Both the position numbers and the translations under genes were made by a program. The notes under the pieces were generated by a model that had not been told where the DNA came from, did no database searches, and saw only the letters and a list, made by a program, of their open reading frames with translations. Positions 24,139-25,222 of a DNA stretch of 25,222 nt are shown in pieces. The first letter of the stretch is position 1; every line of letters starts with the position of its first letter. The stretch is from positions 1 to 25,222 of the forward strand of contig NW_026516539.1 in NCBI RefSeq assembly GCF_025602895.1. The letters are read 5' to 3'. The DNA is from Polychytrium aggregatum. Taxonomy: Eukaryota > Chytridiomycota > Chytridiomycetes > Polychytriales.

Positions 24139-25155
24139 TCACAATCTGAATGTGACAGAGGCCTTGATCTTCTTTTTCTTCTGCGAGTCCGTTGGGCTCC
24201 CGAGCACTGCAGCGATGCGTGCGATGCTGGACTGCCCATTCAATCGCCTGACGACACAGAGTTCGTCTTTGTTCAGGCACTGCATACGCTCGCTGGGTGG
24301 ATAAGTGACATGTACATCTCGATACGCGAGCAATGGCTCGAGACTCTTAATAAACCAACAGTCGCTGATATCCACGTCACGGAGCATCGGTGGTGGGCGT
24401 GCTGGTAGGCCAGTCAGCGTTTCCAGTCGCTGATGACCACTGAGTTTGGAGAGCCACGGTGCGATCCTCTCGATTCCAACGAGACTCACGAGCCTCTGGC
24501 GGGCAATGGGTGGCTCGATGCGGGTGTCGCTGTAGATGGCGAGCCAGAGGGACTTGCACGAGAGCCGGCTCGGGAGCCAATCGAGGCTGACACACCCGTC
24601 GTGTATGGCGAGATACGAGAGCTTCTCCAGGCGACCAAGAAATGCAGTGCATGTGGGGGTGTACTCGACTGAAACAGCAAAGCGACACGTCCAAGGTGCT
24701 CCAGCGACTGGCGGAGCGAGTCGACAGTGTCCCTCGGTATGTCGAGGCGTTTGAGTGATGGGGGCAGATGCAAGGTCTGGTTGCACATGCGAGCCGGTAA
24801 GCATGCCAGAGACTGGAGGCGGGTGCACCTGCGAATGTCGAGCTCATGAAAGACAGGGCAGTCGGGTGCATTCCTCATCTCCAGCATCTCGTCGTCCGTG
24901 ACATCGTCGGGCGGCATGTAGATGAGCCGGATGCCACCACCATGGTCAATCCTGTCCGTGGTGCCGAGGAACCGCACGATCTGGGCTGGGCGCCAATGGA
25001 CGACCCGGATGGTACCCAGGTCGAGGCTGGGTAGGTTGTCGATGACGTATTCCTCGAGCGGATAGAGGCCACTTGAACATTGGGGTGGGCAGAGACCATT
25101 CCCGTGAATGAAAGTGACGTCTCTGACGACACCCGGCTCGTCCAGTGTGCCCAGG
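24139..25155 (-). pseudogene. C-terminal part of the interrupted leucine-rich protein, with one probable frameshift
   Basis: The frame entering at 25150 from the part at 6341-6938 runs open to about 24685 with leucine-rich character (FHELDIRRCTRLQSLACLP, LPPSLKRLDIP). From there the leucine-rich pattern moves to another minus frame, open from 24828 down to the TGA at 24139 (LEKLSYLAIHDGCVSLDWLP, LRDVDISDCWFIKSLEP). A single missing base near the TTT run at about 24677-24683 would explain the switch; it could be real or a base-calling error. Repeats of the form L..L.I..C..L..LP suggest irregular leucine-rich repeats, as in F-box/LRR proteins, though I see no F-box. The C-terminus ends in a lysine run. 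With the front part the whole gene would be about 535 codons. Confidence 0.65.
25151..25155. repeat. Target-site duplication of retrotransposon 1 (left copy, CCAGG)
   Basis: CCAGG directly precedes the LTR start TGTTAG at 25156 and matches 6341-6345 on the far side of the element, once the window is read as continuing from its end to its start. Confidence 0.85.
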
Positions 25156-25222
25156 TGTTAGAGTCCAAAGGGGACTCAACGGCAAAAGAAGAAGTGAGCT
25201 CGAAGTGAGCTCAGGGAAAGCA
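25156..25222 (-). repeat. Outer 67 bases of the retrotransposon 1 left LTR
   Basis: Identical to 5550-5616, the first 67 bases of the other LTR. The window's first base is LTR base 68, so this piece and 1-724 together make one complete 791-bp LTR with no gap and no overlap. Confidence 0.95.

Noticed and set aside
23963..24280. Upstream extension of the gene at 23189-23962
   Set aside because: The extra 106 codons overlap the end of the leucine-rich gene, begin with a low-complexity Arg/Gln-rich stretch and have no promoter-like element; the ATG at 23962 is preferred.
1..25222. tRNA, rRNA or spliceosomal introns
   Set aside because: I saw no cloverleaf-like segment, no rRNA similarity and no frame that needed splicing; without a covariance search small RNA genes cannot be excluded.

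Overview
The window looks like eukaryotic DNA carrying a compact, intron-less gene set of giant-virus (NCLDV) character, into which two recent LTR retrotransposons have inserted. Both retrotransposons are Ty3/Gypsy chromoviruses on the minus strand, with Tf1-like features (12-nt complementarity between LTR and primer-binding site, C-terminal chromodomain). That style is typical of fungi, so a fungal (perhaps early-diverging or zoosporic) host is my best guess. It is an inference, not a proof. Without the two elements about 12.7 kb remain.

Topology is the main result. The last 67 bases (25156-25222) are exactly the 67 LTR bases missing before position 1, so the end of the window runs into its start with no gap or overlap. 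Across that junction the element has a matching 5-bp target duplication (CCAGG at 25151-25155 and 6341-6345), and a host gene is open in the same frame on both sides. The sequence is therefore a circle, a tandem unit, or a loop in an assembly.

Layout: 25156-25222 plus 1-6340, retroelement 1 (LTRs 791 bp, gag, pol); 6341-6938, N-terminal part of the gene it interrupts; 7039-7671, SET-domain protein (+); 7624-8856, T5orf172/GIY-YIG-like protein (-); 8958-9908, 53-bp tandem array; 9952-10833, protein sharing the N-terminal domain of the T5orf172 protein (-); 10880-11341, small membrane protein (-); 11414-12463, protein resembling the NCLDV family I recall as DUF5764 (-); 12547-12867, small basic protein (+); 12899-15329, large inverted and direct repeats rich in palindromes; 15330-21405, retroelement 2 (LTRs 419 bp, gag, pol) without a target duplication; 21406-22261, a gene cut at its 5' end by that element (+); 22272-23178, 77-bp tandem array; 23189-23962, protein with a basic nuclear-signal-like segment (-); 24139-25155, C-terminal part of the interrupted leucine-rich gene, with one probable frameshift.

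How it fits together: the non-retroelement genes are closely packed (46-100 bp gaps, one tail-to-tail overlap), and four of the six start regions examined carry a short AT-rich element. Products that act on chromatin or nucleic acid dominate, as in large DNA viruses that work in or near the nucleus. No polymerase, capsid or packaging gene is present, so this is a fragment or a derivative, not a whole virus. Because element 2 lacks a target duplication while element 1 has one, the simplest model is that recombination between two direct copies of element 2 excised a segment of a larger (probably integrated) viral region as a circle, or that an assembler collapsed those two copies.
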